DNA of 64,000 nucleotides, from assembly GCF_000147355.1 (NCBI RefSeq), contig NC_014506.1, positions 1,054,001 through 1,118,000 of the forward strand, given 5' to 3'. The DNA comes from Sulfurimonas autotrophica DSM 16294. GTDB taxonomy: Bacteria > Campylobacterota > Campylobacteria > Campylobacterales > Sulfurimonadaceae. The translations under genes and the position numbers were made by a program. Below, piece after piece: positions 8,752-17,115 of the stretch; position 1 is the stretch's first letter, and every line of letters starts with the position of its first letter. The notes beneath the pieces are model-generated. The model was not told where the DNA came from. It did no database searches and worked only from the letters and a program-made list of their open reading frames with translations.

Positions 8752-9394
8752 GACGGTATCCTATACCTTTTATCGTTGTAATGGGTAGCCCAATTTTACG
8801 AAGTTTGTTTATATGTACGCGTAATGCTCCTTCGCTCATCTCTTTATTCGCGCTAAGCTCTTCAAAAATGAGCTCTTTTTGCACTGTTTTATTTAAGTTT
8901 TTAAAGAAGAGTTTTGTAATTTGCAATTCATAAGGGGAAAGTGCTATAAAATTGGACTTATTATAAAGTTCATCTTTATCAATCACAAAGCGAAAATTAT
9001 TCACCCGCAATTCATTTTGATACGTATGATATGCTTTTTTGAGAAGAGCATGTATGCGTATAAGTAGTTCATCGAAGTCAAATGGCTTTTTAATATAGTC
9101 ATCCGCACCGACATCAAAGCCGTTTGCCAAAGAAGCAAGATCGCTTAAAGAGGTGAGAAAAATAGCCGGTGTCATATCCCCGCTTTCACGTAAACTTTTT
9201 AAGAACTCGAAACCATTGAGCAAAGGAACATTGACATCCAAAAGCAGTAAAGTGAATTTGTTTTCAAAAGTAGCATCAAGAGCAGCTTCGCCATCCTTTA
9301 CATGTAATACTTCAAATGCTTCATTCTCTAACAGTTCAATCAAGGTCTCAGATAATATTTCATCATCTTCTACTAACAATATTTTATTAGACAT
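8738..9394 (-). CDS. OmpR-family response regulator
   Basis: A receiver domain (residues about 3-115) with acid pair EDD, phospho-acceptor Asp53 in LLLLDVNVP and the conserved Lys in YIKKPFDFDEL. It is followed by a winged-helix DNA-binding domain (about 130-218) ending in IKGIGYRL, the typical OmpR/PhoB wing. The most likely start is ATG 9394 (MSNKILLVEDD); a TTG six bases upstream is also possible. It is the first gene of a two-gene unit with the kinase. The pair is bordered on one side by the 49-bp palindrome and on the other by a 271-bp element with related ends. Target genes are unknown. Confidence 0.92.
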   Translation of the reverse strand: MSNKILLVEDDEILSETLIELLENEAFEVLHVKDGEAALDATFENKFTLLLLDVNVPLLNGFEFLKSLRESGDMTPAIFLTSLSDLASLANGFDVGADDYIKKPFDFDELLIRIHALLKKAYHTYQNELRVNNFRFVIDKDELYNKSNFIALSPYELQITKLFFKNLNKTVQKELIFEELSANKEMSEGALRVHINKLRKIGLPITTIKGIGYRLASS

Positions 9395-9429
9395 AGTCAA
9401 AGTATATACAAAAGTGTATTAGCTCAATG

Positions 9430-9700
9430 TTAAGTGCCTGACCATAATAAATGTCATATTCAACAACGCTTAAAAGGTTTAGCTTTAAGGCAAACTTTGG
9501 TTGGCGATACTAGTATCGTTAGCCTAAGTTTAACGAAGAAGATAAGCCTTTTAAGTGTTGCCCTTCGGGTGAAGAAAGAAAACACAATCTACTTCGTTGA
9601 AAATCCTTGAAGCTACTAGTAGCTCCTACGGATTTTCGCCTTGTATCTTATGGTTTCTTTCTTCATTGAATTATGACATTTATTATGGTCGGGCACTTAA
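9430..9700. mobile_element. 271-bp MITE-like element with terminal inverted repeats and two nested hairpins
   Basis: No gene lies between 9395 and 9774; this element fills most of it. Terminal inverted repeats of 28 bases (9430-9457 and 9673-9700, one G-T mismatch, start TTAAGTGCC) enclose two modules. Module A has outer arms 9464-9477/9547-9560, a fixed AAGGC (9487-9491), stem AAACTT/AAGTTT, inner palindrome CGATACTAGTATCG (9505-9518) and fixed AACGAAG (9532-9538). A CCCTTCGGG linker hairpin follows (9561-9569). Module B has outer arms 9571-9581/9654-9664 and the same core on the opposite strand, with stem GAAAATCC/GGATTTTC and inner palindrome GCTACTAGTAGC (9612-9623). The element at 46712-46975 has the same plan with different stems. 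I see no coding capacity. Confidence 0.7.
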
Positions 9701-9774
9701 TAACAAATAATCTTTTCTTTTGTATAAATAGTGTATTATTAGCATACTATTTTACATCTCCAAAAGGCCATATC

Positions 9775-11556
9775 TTGAGCAGACGAAACAAAAACAAACA
9801 CAACAATCCAAAAAGAGATACTGTCACTTTCAGTGAAAAAGATTTTCTTCCGACAACCCGTGCGGAGATGGATGCAAAAGGATGGGATTATTGTGATGTG
9901 ATATTAGTCAGCGGTGATGCTTATATAGACTCTCCCTTTATTGGCGTTGCGATGGTTGGACGTATGCTTGAGAAAATGGGATACAAAGTTGGGATGATAG
10001 GACAGCCTGACATTGATAAGCCTGATGATATTATGCGTTTGGGCGAGCCGCGTTTATATTGGGGTGTAAGCGGTGGCAGTGTTGATTCTATGGTGAGTAA
10101 CTATACGGCTACAAAAAAGTTCAGAAACTCAGATGATTATACACCGGGCGGAAAAAACAACAAACGTCCTGACCGTGCACTCAGTGTTTATTGTAATCTT
10201 ATCCGTCGTTATTTTAAAAATACTGTACCTTTAGTTCTTGGCGGAATTGAAGCATCTTTACGTCGTGTCAGTCATTATGATTACTGGTCTAATAAACTAA
10301 AAAAACCTATATTGTTTGATTCCAAAGCGGATGTTATGATTTATGGTATGGGAGAAATAGCCTTAGAACAGTTGACCCGTGCCATAGATGAAAAGAGAGA
10401 CTATAGAGATATAAGAGGGGTCTGTTATATATCCAAAGAGCCTGTATATGAGTATACTCAACTCCCTTCACATCAAGAGTGTTTGGATGATAAAGAAAAA
10501 TATATAGATCTTTTTGATGATTTTTATGATAACAATGACCCTATATCGGCAAAAGGACTCTGTCAGCCGGTGGACAGCCGTTATCTTATTCAAAATCCTC
10601 CCTGTGATTATTTGAATGAAAATGAAATGGATGCAAACTCAAACCTGCCTTTTACAAGAGAGTTGCATCCCTATTATGCAAAAGATGGAAAAGTGAAATG
10701 CTTGGAGACGATTAAGTTCTCAATTATGACACATCACGGCTGCTGGGGTGAGTGTAACTTTTGTGCTATCGGCGTGCATCAGGGACGTACTATCAGAACG
10801 CGTTCCGAGACAAATATTTTATCTGAGGCAAAAGATTTTAACAAGTATAAAGATTATAAGGGCATTATCTCTGATGTCGGCGGACCGACTGCAAATATGT
10901 ACGGCTATGAGTGCGGTAAAAAGCTGAAACTGGGAACCTGTGATCATCAGCGTTGTGTGGATGCAAGTCATTTGTGTAAAACTATGAAAGTTGATCATGC
11001 AAGAAATATTAATCTTTTAAGGCAGGTTCGCGAAGTTGAAGGTGTTAGAAAGGCATTTGTGGCTTCGGGTGTAAGATATGACTTGATTACAGCCGATAAA
11101 CAGCATGGATACAGCTACTTAAAAGAGATGGTAGAACATCATATATCGGGACAGATGAAAGTAGCTCCTGAACATACACAACAGCATGTACTTGAGCTTA
11201 TGGGAAAACCGGGGAAACAGACACTTATTGATTTTAAAAAGCTTTATGACAAACTCAATAAAGAATCGGGTAAAAAGCAGTTTTTAACTTATTATCTTAT
11301 AGCTGCTCATCCTGGTTGTGAGGAGAAAGATATGCATGAGCTCAAGCGTTTTACAACGGAGGAACTGCAGATGAACCCTGAACAGGCTCAGGTCTTTACG
11401 CCGACACCTTCGACCTATTCGGCGGTGATGTATTACACTGAGTTAGACCCTAAAACACGCAAAAAAATATTTGTGGAAAAAGATATGAGAAGAAAAGAGA
11501 AACAAAAACAGATAGTTGTGAAAAAAGACAGCTTCTGCAGTGGTTTTGCATCTTAA
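9775..11556 (+). CDS. YgiQ family radical SAM protein
   Basis: A large radical-SAM protein of the YgiQ/UPF0313 family whose reaction is not established. The iron-sulfur cluster motif is CWGECNFCAIG (CxxxCxxC) in the middle third, preceded by a B12-binding-like N-terminal region (CDVILVSGDAYIDSPF) and followed by GGPTANMYG and a C-terminal domain with APEHTQQHVLELMGKPGK. The open frame reaches back to an ATG at 9673, but that ATG lies in the terminal repeat of the upstream element and the leader it would add is not protein-like. I choose TTG 9775 (MSRRNKNKHNN) because AAGG lies seven bases before it. A TATAAAT at 9723-9729 could be the -10 box. Confidence 0.88.
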   Translation: MSRRNKNKHNNPKRDTVTFSEKDFLPTTRAEMDAKGWDYCDVILVSGDAYIDSPFIGVAMVGRMLEKMGYKVGMIGQPDIDKPDDIMRLGEPRLYWGVSGGSVDSMVSNYTATKKFRNSDDYTPGGKNNKRPDRALSVYCNLIRRYFKNTVPLVLGGIEASLRRVSHYDYWSNKLKKPILFDSKADVMIYGMGEIALEQLTRAIDEKRDYRDIRGVCYISKEPVYEYTQLPSHQECLDDKEKYIDLFDDFYDNNDPISAKGLCQPVDSRYLIQNPPCDYLNENEMDANSNLPFTRELHPYYAKDGKVKCLETIKFSIMTHHGCWGECNFCAIGVHQGRTIRTRSETNILSEAKDFNKYKDYKGIISDVGGPTANMYGYECGKKLKLGTCDHQRCVDASHLCKTMKVDHARNINLLRQVREVEGVRKAFVASGVRYDLITADKQHGYSYLKEMVEHHISGQMKVAPEHTQQHVLELMGKPGKQTLIDFKKLYDKLNKESGKKQFLTYYLIAAHPGCEEKDMHELKRFTTEELQMNPEQAQVFTPTPSTYSAVMYYTELDPKTRKKIFVEKDMRRKEKQKQIVVKKDSFCSGFAS

Positions 11557-12470
11557 CTTTTACGAATAGATGTAGCCGTTACAAAGATATAATCTTTGCC
11601 TGTAACGGTCACACGAAACTTTTTTTGCTGCAGGTATTTTTTTGCGAACATAACATCTTTGTAAAGCAGTCCCATCTCTGAAAAAGCATAGTTTTTTACC
11701 TTTGCCCCGTATATCATTTCACCGTCAATCCAACGGCAGTTTGGAAAGCCGAGTATCATGGCTCCATCTTTTTTAAGCTGATTTTGCACTAGAGACATTA
11801 AAAGTTTGTTATATTCAAGATTTGAACTTTGAAGTGTTCCTATGCTTATGATGAGGTCAAATTCTCCTAAATTAAGCGAGTTTAACTCATTTATATCGGC
11901 TACATGTAAAGATATGTTGGGCATATTTTTAAATTTTTCTTTTGCTGCGGCTATGGCAGATTCACAGTAATCTATACCGACAAGTTTCAAGTCATTAAAA
12001 TTCTCTGCATAGGCCTTTATGGCTTCAAACTCATCACCGCTGTTGACACCGAGATTTAAAATGCGCACTCTTTTGTTTACATGTACGTTTTGTAGAGCTT
12101 GTATATAGCTATAAATAAAAGAGGCTTCTTCATTTTTGTGAATTTGTCCGAAAATAGAGTCTTTTCCGTATTTCTCTTCTTTGTCTGTGATATTTTTGTG
12201 AAAGCTGCTCTCTTCGTCGAGTTTTTCATAACACATAACTATATAATACTCATCAACTATTTTAGGTGTGAGCATTCTGCACTTGAGTAAATGTGCCAAA
12301 TCAACCCAGCTTTTATACCCTCTATAAATATGCGCTACACCGTTACATGTAACGACATTTCCATTATAAAGAGAAGATACAGTGTCAGGATTAAGCACTT
12401 TAAATTCAATTATCTCTTTTTGCTGCAGTGTGCCGAAAGTATTTTGTAGTATTTTTGTGATTTGTGTCAT
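11553..12470 (-). CDS. SAM-dependent methyltransferase-like protein
   Basis: The middle of the protein is a class I methyltransferase fold. Motif I is ILNLGVNSGDEF, followed by LVGIDYCESAI (acidic ribose-binding position), VADINELNSL and FDLIISIGTLQSS. An N-terminal domain of about 110 residues precedes it and is not recognised. The frame opens at a GTG (12509) and an ATG (12494), but a TATAAT box lies across that region (12500-12505). I therefore prefer ATG 12470 (MTQITKIL), though no clear ribosome binding site supports any start. The gene ends tail to tail with ygiQ, the two sharing the bases TTAA for their stops. Substrate unknown. Confidence 0.75.
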   Translation of the reverse strand: MTQITKILQNTFGTLQQKEIIEFKVLNPDTVSSLYNGNVVTCNGVAHIYRGYKSWVDLAHLLKCRMLTPKIVDEYYIVMCYEKLDEESSFHKNITDKEEKYGKDSIFGQIHKNEEASFIYSYIQALQNVHVNKRVRILNLGVNSGDEFEAIKAYAENFNDLKLVGIDYCESAIAAAKEKFKNMPNISLHVADINELNSLNLGEFDLIISIGTLQSSNLEYNKLLMSLVQNQLKKDGAMILGFPNCRWIDGEMIYGAKVKNYAFSEMGLLYKDVMFAKKYLQQKKFRVTVTGKDYIFVTATSIRKS

Positions 12471-12499
12471 AGTTTGATAGGTAAAGGTTAACATACTTG

Positions 12500-12505
12500 A
12501 ATTAT
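12500..12505 (-). promoter_or_regulatory. -10 box (TATAAT) of the methyltransferase-like gene
   Basis: TATAAT on the minus strand, about 30 bases before ATG 12470. It coincides with the apparent N-terminal codons of the longer open frame, which argues against the upstream starts. Confidence 0.45.
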
Positions 12506-12551
12506 ACACTGTTATTGGATAAAATGATAAGAAAGAACAAAAGAGAGATGT

Positions 12552-13808
12552 ATGCTATCGATGAAAATTCCTTATCTGGATGATGTAATTCAATTAATCA
12601 ATGATAATGAAGATTTAATAGCGTACAACTATAAAGGCAAAGATAATCAACTTTTGATGTCTAAAGAGTTAGTTGATGCAATTTATGCTTTCATAGAAAA
12701 GAACAAACCTGATAATATTGATGAAAAAGAACTTTTAAAGGTAGTCATCAGGCAGGCGTTTGAGCTGTCAAAAAATGATGTGGTTGTGAGTCGAAGCGGA
12801 CAGATATTTATTAAAATATTTGATGAAAAGACAAAGCAGGATGTCAAAGAAAAAGATGTAGGTACGGTTGCCGGTCGTTATAATGGATTTAGTGAAGAAG
12901 AATTACACGATTTTTATCAAGAATTTTTTGCAGATGAAGAGAACAAAGACTTTTTTCAATTTATAGCCAAAGAATTTTTTCAAAAGTATTTTGTAGAGCA
13001 CCCCATCAATAATGAAATATATGAAAAATATGTTTTTTCTTATATAAAGCAAATAATTGCCGAGCAGTTAGATGCTATGTATGATGATGATAACGACGGT
13101 TTTTTTCAAGGATTTTCAGGGTATATTTTCAGGATTCATTTTAAGGAAGTTTTTGAGCATATAGCAGATTTGATGTTGTATGAAATATCAATAAACAACA
13201 ACTATATAATAAAGTTTTTAAAATACTACTCTTTAAACATTTTAGTTGTCGGCGGAAAAAAATATAAAATTCCGAGTTTGGAAACAGAAGACGGCTTACG
13301 ATGGAATGTCGTTTCTATGCTTTCTATCGCCAAAGTCTATACAAAAAGTAAGAAAAATCTCGATAAATTTAAAAAAGAGATGAACAAAATAAAAAAAGAG
13401 ATGTCTCAATTTTATGTAGAAGGACTCTCTCCGCTTGAATATAACGCTTTGGCATATGACAAAATAACCAATCTTGAAAAAGATATTGAAGATCAAAAAC
13501 TTGAATTAGAAAAAAATTATGATTCTCTTGAACTCTCAACTGATGAAAATGAAGATAAAAAAATTAAAAGAGACATTATAAGAATTAAAAGCCATACAGG
13601 AACAATGGTAAATCAAAAAAGAGAGATTTTCAACTCTATGATAAGCAAAGCCAGGTTCCATCAATATGCAAATCTGCAAAAAGAGCTGGAATCGTTGCAG
13701 AAAGAGTACAAAAAAGAGAAAAAAGTAATATTGCAAAATCAAAAGGCATATATGTCGATGCGAAACTCTTTGGTAAAGGCACTTACTGAAAAAAGACAAT
13801 TGTTATAA
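12552..13808 (+). CDS. Uncharacterised cytosolic protein with a C-terminal coiled coil
   Basis: I do not recognise this 418-residue protein. It has no signal peptide or membrane segment. The first 250 residues are acidic and mixed alpha/beta. From about residue 265 to the end it is strongly charged and heptad-like, rich in Lys and Glu (KFKKEMNKIKKEMSQF, LEKDIEDQKLELEKN, LQKELESLQKEYKKEKK), indicating a long coiled coil. Two starts are possible (ATG 12552 and ATG 12561). It stands alone, divergent from the methyltransferase gene and upstream of a GGDEF-EAL gene with its own promoter, so context says little about its job. Confidence 0.75.
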   Translation: MLSMKIPYLDDVIQLINDNEDLIAYNYKGKDNQLLMSKELVDAIYAFIEKNKPDNIDEKELLKVVIRQAFELSKNDVVVSRSGQIFIKIFDEKTKQDVKEKDVGTVAGRYNGFSEEELHDFYQEFFADEENKDFFQFIAKEFFQKYFVEHPINNEIYEKYVFSYIKQIIAEQLDAMYDDDNDGFFQGFSGYIFRIHFKEVFEHIADLMLYEISINNNYIIKFLKYYSLNILVVGGKKYKIPSLETEDGLRWNVVSMLSIAKVYTKSKKNLDKFKKEMNKIKKEMSQFYVEGLSPLEYNALAYDKITNLEKDIEDQKLELEKNYDSLELSTDENEDKKIKRDIIRIKSHTGTMVNQKREIFNSMISKARFHQYANLQKELESLQKEYKKEKKVILQNQKAYMSMRNSLVKALTEKRQLL

Positions 13809-13825
13809 AAGTGTTAAAGTTGTGA

Positions 13826-13831
13826 TATAAT
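13826..13831 (+). promoter_or_regulatory. -10 box (TATAAT) of the GGDEF-EAL gene
   Basis: TATAAT with a TG two bases ahead (TGATATAAT), 32 bases before the ATG at 13864. AAAGG lies between them as ribosome binding site. Confidence 0.5.
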
Positions 13832-13863
13832 TACTTTATCTTATAGCAAAGGTCTTTATACCT

Positions 13864-15708
13864 ATGAATGATAATATTCATTTTTATAATTTTATGCACA
13901 AACAAATCCTAGTTGTTATTGCACTGTTTCTAGGTACTGGACCGGGTTATATCTTAATGGGTTTTTTATATTCATCAATATTTATAGAGACATTATGGTT
14001 TTTAATCGTTGTTTTGGTCTCTGTATGGGGATACAAACTTTATAAACGATACTCTTTTGATATGACGATAAAAGAGAAAAACCGCTGGCTGTTACATGTA
14101 AGGTATTTCATGTTTGTCTATTTTTCTTTATGGACAGTTATCTTTTTGTATTACATTTCCAAAGATAATATTCATCTGCATTATATTGCTATTGCTACCC
14201 AGCTGGGCAGTGCTGTTGTGGCATCAACGATTTTAGCTTCCCAAAAAAGACTTGTTATAATTACGGTTGCCTCTTTGATGCTGCCTATTATACTCTACTT
14301 TTTAGCTATCGGGCAGATATATTCTTATCTGCTTGCCTTTTTTACCGTTGTTTTAACAATCGTTTTACTCTATGCTGCAAAAAACACCTATGAATATCTG
14401 CTAAAGAGCAGATTTCAGGCTTACCATGATTATTTGACAGGATTGGGTAATCGACGCTACTTTATAGAACATTTGGCTAGTTCAGTAAAAGAAAATAAAG
14501 ATAAATACACCTATCTGCTCTTAATAGATTTGGATTATTTTAAAACTATTAATGATACGTTGGGACATGATGTAGGTGACAAACTCTTAATAGAAGTTTC
14601 ACAAAGGCTGACAAAATTATCATCTGTGCATCACAATATTGTTGCCAGACTGGGTGGAGATGAATTTTGTATCTTAAGTGATGCGTTTGACACCAAAGAG
14701 TTGTGCCTTGCTGAAGCAGAAGAGTTTTCAAACAAAATTTTAAAAACGATAAAAGAGGCATATTTTATAGAAGACAGCAGTCTGCATATCAGTGCAAGTA
14801 TCGGTGTAAGTATTATAAACAATCCTCAGCTTAATGCAAATGATTTTTTAAAAGAGGCTGACATTGCCATGTATGAGGCAAAGCACAATGGCAGGGATGA
14901 TGTTATTATTTTTAATGATGAACTTTGCAGAGTTATTGAAGAGAAGCTTCAAATTGAAAGATTACTGCACTTTGCCATAGAAAAAAATGAAATATTTTTA
15001 CAATACCAGCCCCAAACAACCTGCAAAAATAAGATTATCGGCTGTGAAGTCCTTGCTAGATGGAAAAGTGCACAACTCGGTATGGTTAGTCCTGAAGTAT
15101 TTATAGCGGTTGCCGAGAGTACCGGTTACATCATAGAACTGGGTGAATATATTTTAGAAGAATCCATAAAAACTCTGCAAAGATGGGAAAGTATGCATAT
15201 GAACCTGCATCAGTTGTCTGTCAATATCAGCATGAGACAGCTTCTAAATAAGGACTTTACTATTACAGTGAAACGCTTGTTTGAAAAGTATAATGTTGCA
15301 GATTTTAAAACAAAACTGATTTTTGAAATCACCGAGACAAGTACATCAGAAGATTTAAAAAGATTGATCAGTATCATTAATGAGTTAAAAAAATATAATA
15401 TTCAATTTTCCATAGATGATTTTGGAACCGGATATTCATCATTAAGTTATATACGTGATATTCCTGCATATGAGTTGAAAATTGATAAATCTTTTATAGC
15501 AGAACTTGATGATAAACGACAGGCCTCTTTAGTAAAAAGTATCATAGATATTTCAAAAAACCTAAATCTTAGAATAGTGGCCGAGGGTGTTGAAGCACAA
15601 GAACAAAAAGATTTTTTGGCAAATTTGGAGTGTGATTTGTATCAAGGGTATCTTTTTTCTAAGCCACTTTTAAAAGAAGATTTTGAAAAATTGATGCAGA
15701 ATAATTAA
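13864..15708 (+). CDS. Membrane-anchored GGDEF-EAL protein (cyclic di-GMP turnover)
   Basis: Six or so hydrophobic segments in residues 1-180 form a membrane sensor region of unrecognised type. A GGDEF domain follows with intact ARLGGDEF near residue 263 but no RxxD inhibitory site before it. The EAL domain has EVLARW in place of the textbook EALLR. The other metal-binding and catalytic segments are close to consensus: NISMRQL, FEITET, IDDFGTGYSSLSY, LKIDKSF, AEGVE and QGYLFSKPL. Both cyclase and phosphodiesterase activities are therefore plausible. Compared with the PAS-GGDEF protein at the window start, it probably answers a membrane or periplasmic cue. It is a single gene with its own promoter. 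Confidence 0.9.
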   Translation: MNDNIHFYNFMHKQILVVIALFLGTGPGYILMGFLYSSIFIETLWFLIVVLVSVWGYKLYKRYSFDMTIKEKNRWLLHVRYFMFVYFSLWTVIFLYYISKDNIHLHYIAIATQLGSAVVASTILASQKRLVIITVASLMLPIILYFLAIGQIYSYLLAFFTVVLTIVLLYAAKNTYEYLLKSRFQAYHDYLTGLGNRRYFIEHLASSVKENKDKYTYLLLIDLDYFKTINDTLGHDVGDKLLIEVSQRLTKLSSVHHNIVARLGGDEFCILSDAFDTKELCLAEAEEFSNKILKTIKEAYFIEDSSLHISASIGVSIINNPQLNANDFLKEADIAMYEAKHNGRDDVIIFNDELCRVIEEKLQIERLLHFAIEKNEIFLQYQPQTTCKNKIIGCEVLARWKSAQLGMVSPEVFIAVAESTGYIIELGEYILEESIKTLQRWESMHMNLHQLSVNISMRQLLNKDFTITVKRLFEKYNVADFKTKLIFEITETSTSEDLKRLISIINELKKYNIQFSIDDFGTGYSSLSYIRDIPAYELKIDKSFIAELDDKRQASLVKSIIDISKNLNLRIVAEGVEAQEQKDFLANLECDLYQGYLFSKPLLKEDFEKLMQNN

Positions 15709-15789
15709 TAATGCAAAAAATGTTCCAACTTTTTTCTTTTCTTACATTATTTTCAGTTTTATTTGTCTACAATAAACAAACTATACTTT

Positions 15790-15863
15790 AAATAAGTAAT
15801 TAACTTTTAGAGGACAAATCCTCCCGTTGGTCTGAGCCTCAAAAAGCAAATCACTTATTTTTT
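15790..15863 (+). ncRNA. Possible structured RNA or leader ahead of the S4-trpD operon
   Basis: An 8-bp outer stem (AAATAAGT 15790-15797 with ACTTATTT 15853-15860) closes a segment holding a perfect hairpin, GAGGA-CAAA-TCCTC (15810-15823), and a second possible pairing with CCTC at 15837-15840. The region is GC-richer than its surroundings and ends in a T-run. A TATACT (15782-15787) could be a -10 box, but its start point would fall inside the outer stem. I recognise no known riboswitch or small RNA family. It may be a leader, a small RNA or the terminator of the upstream gene. Confidence 0.3.
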
Positions 15864-15883
15864 AAAAAATAAAAAGATAAAGA

Positions 15884-16132
15884 ATGAGAATAGATAAATT
15901 TTTAAATTCGGTTAATATTACAAAAAGACGTTCCGTTGCACAAGATATGATAAGTAACGGCGTAGTGGAGATAAACGGCGTAGTTGCCAAAGCCAGTAAA
16001 AATGTGGAAGTGGGTTCTGTTGTTACAATCAACTATCTCAACGAATCAAAAAAGTATGAAGTGCTGCAAATCCCTACAACAAAATCAACACCTAAATCAT
16101 TACAAGGCCAGTATATAAAGGAACTCTCATGA
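15884..16132 (+). CDS. Small S4-domain RNA-binding protein
   Basis: An 82-residue protein whose first 60 residues are an S4 RNA-binding domain (MRIDKFLNSVNITKRR, ISNGVVEINGVVAK, VGSVVTINYL). The family includes HslR/RluB-like S4 proteins that bind rRNA or tRNA-containing ribosomal complexes. It is the first gene of a tightly packed run: its stop overlaps the trpD start in ATGA at 16129-16132. A weak A-rich sequence rather than a clear Shine-Dalgarno precedes its start, and a possible structured RNA lies immediately upstream. Its biological target cannot be told from sequence. Confidence 0.85.
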   Translation: MRIDKFLNSVNITKRRSVAQDMISNGVVEINGVVAKASKNVEVGSVVTINYLNESKKYEVLQIPTTKSTPKSLQGQYIKELS

Positions 16133-17115
16133 CATATGATGAAGCAATAGCAAAATTTACATCACTTTTTAATCATGAAATGAGTGATGAAACTATGCGT
16201 GAATTTCTTGAAGGTATGAGGCTTGATGAGAGTACTCCTGTAACAGTGATTGCAGCTGCTGCACATGTAATGCGAAGTTTTGCTATTCCTTTACCTATTT
16301 CTGATGAACTTAGAAATAACGCTTTAGATATTGTAGGGACGGGCGGTGATAAAATAGGCAGTTTTAATATCTCCTCAACTGTGGCTTTGCTTGCTGCTTC
16401 TTGTGGTGCAACCGTTGCAAAACACGGAAGTCGCTCTATCACTTCAAAAAGCGGTAGTGCTGATATGTTTGAAGCACTAGGCGTTCGGCTTGATTTAAGT
16501 ATAGAACAAAGCGCAAAACTTTTAGAAGAGACCAGTTTTACATTTATGTTTGCACAAAACCATCATCCTGCCATGAAATTTATTGTACCGGTGCGCAAAA
16601 GTATCCCCGATAAAACTATATTTAATATACTGGGTCCTTTAACAAACCCTGCCGGTGTAAAAAAGTCGATGCTGGGTGTATTTGACAAAGCTTTTGTACC
16701 AAAAATGGCCCAAGCTTTAAAAATAAACGGCGCAAAATCAGCCTTAGTTGTAAGTTCAAATGAAGGGATGGATGAAATAAGCATCAGTGATATCACCTAT
16801 GCTTCACTTTTAAAAGGTGATGATATGCAGGAGTTGATAATAGATCCGCAGGAATACGGCATTAAAAAAGCACCTTTGAGAGCTATAATGGGTGGAGATG
16901 CAAGAGTGAATGCCAATATTTTACGAAATATTTTTGATGACACGGCAACAGAGGCTCAAAGAGATATAGTTCTAATCAACACGGCAGCATCATTAATGGT
17001 TGACGGTTTGGCGCGAGATATACAGGATGGTTTGGAAATGGCAAGAGAAGCTATCGCCAATGCAAGACCTAAAGTGAAATTAAAGCAAATAATAGAAACA
17101 TCAAATAAATTATGA
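16129..17115 (+). CDS. trpD: Anthranilate phosphoribosyltransferase
   Basis: Second step of tryptophan synthesis: joins anthranilate to PRPP. The PRPP-binding loop DIVGTGGDKIGSFNISS is intact near residue 67, followed by CGATVAKHGSRS and SGSADMFEALGV, and the anthranilate tunnel region QNHHPAMKFIVPVRK is present. The length of 328 residues is normal for the stand-alone enzyme. It is coupled on both sides, starting inside the stop of the S4 gene and ending inside the start of tsaE (ATGA at 17112-17115). It is separate from other trp genes, a common arrangement in this phylum. Confidence 0.95.
   Translation: MTYDEAIAKFTSLFNHEMSDETMREFLEGMRLDESTPVTVIAAAAHVMRSFAIPLPISDELRNNALDIVGTGGDKIGSFNISSTVALLAASCGATVAKHGSRSITSKSGSADMFEALGVRLDLSIEQSAKLLEETSFTFMFAQNHHPAMKFIVPVRKSIPDKTIFNILGPLTNPAGVKKSMLGVFDKAFVPKMAQALKINGAKSALVVSSNEGMDEISISDITYASLLKGDDMQELIIDPQEYGIKKAPLRAIMGGDARVNANILRNIFDDTATEAQRDIVLINTAASLMVDGLARDIQDGLEMAREAIANARPKVKLKQIIETSNKL

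Noticed and set aside
9673-9774. N-terminal extension of YgiQ
   Set aside because: Its first bases are the terminal repeat of the element; the TTG at 9775 with AAGG fits better.
12471-12509. Upstream GTG and ATG starts for the methyltransferase-like gene
   Set aside because: A TATAAT box overlaps them, so they would be at or before the transcription start.
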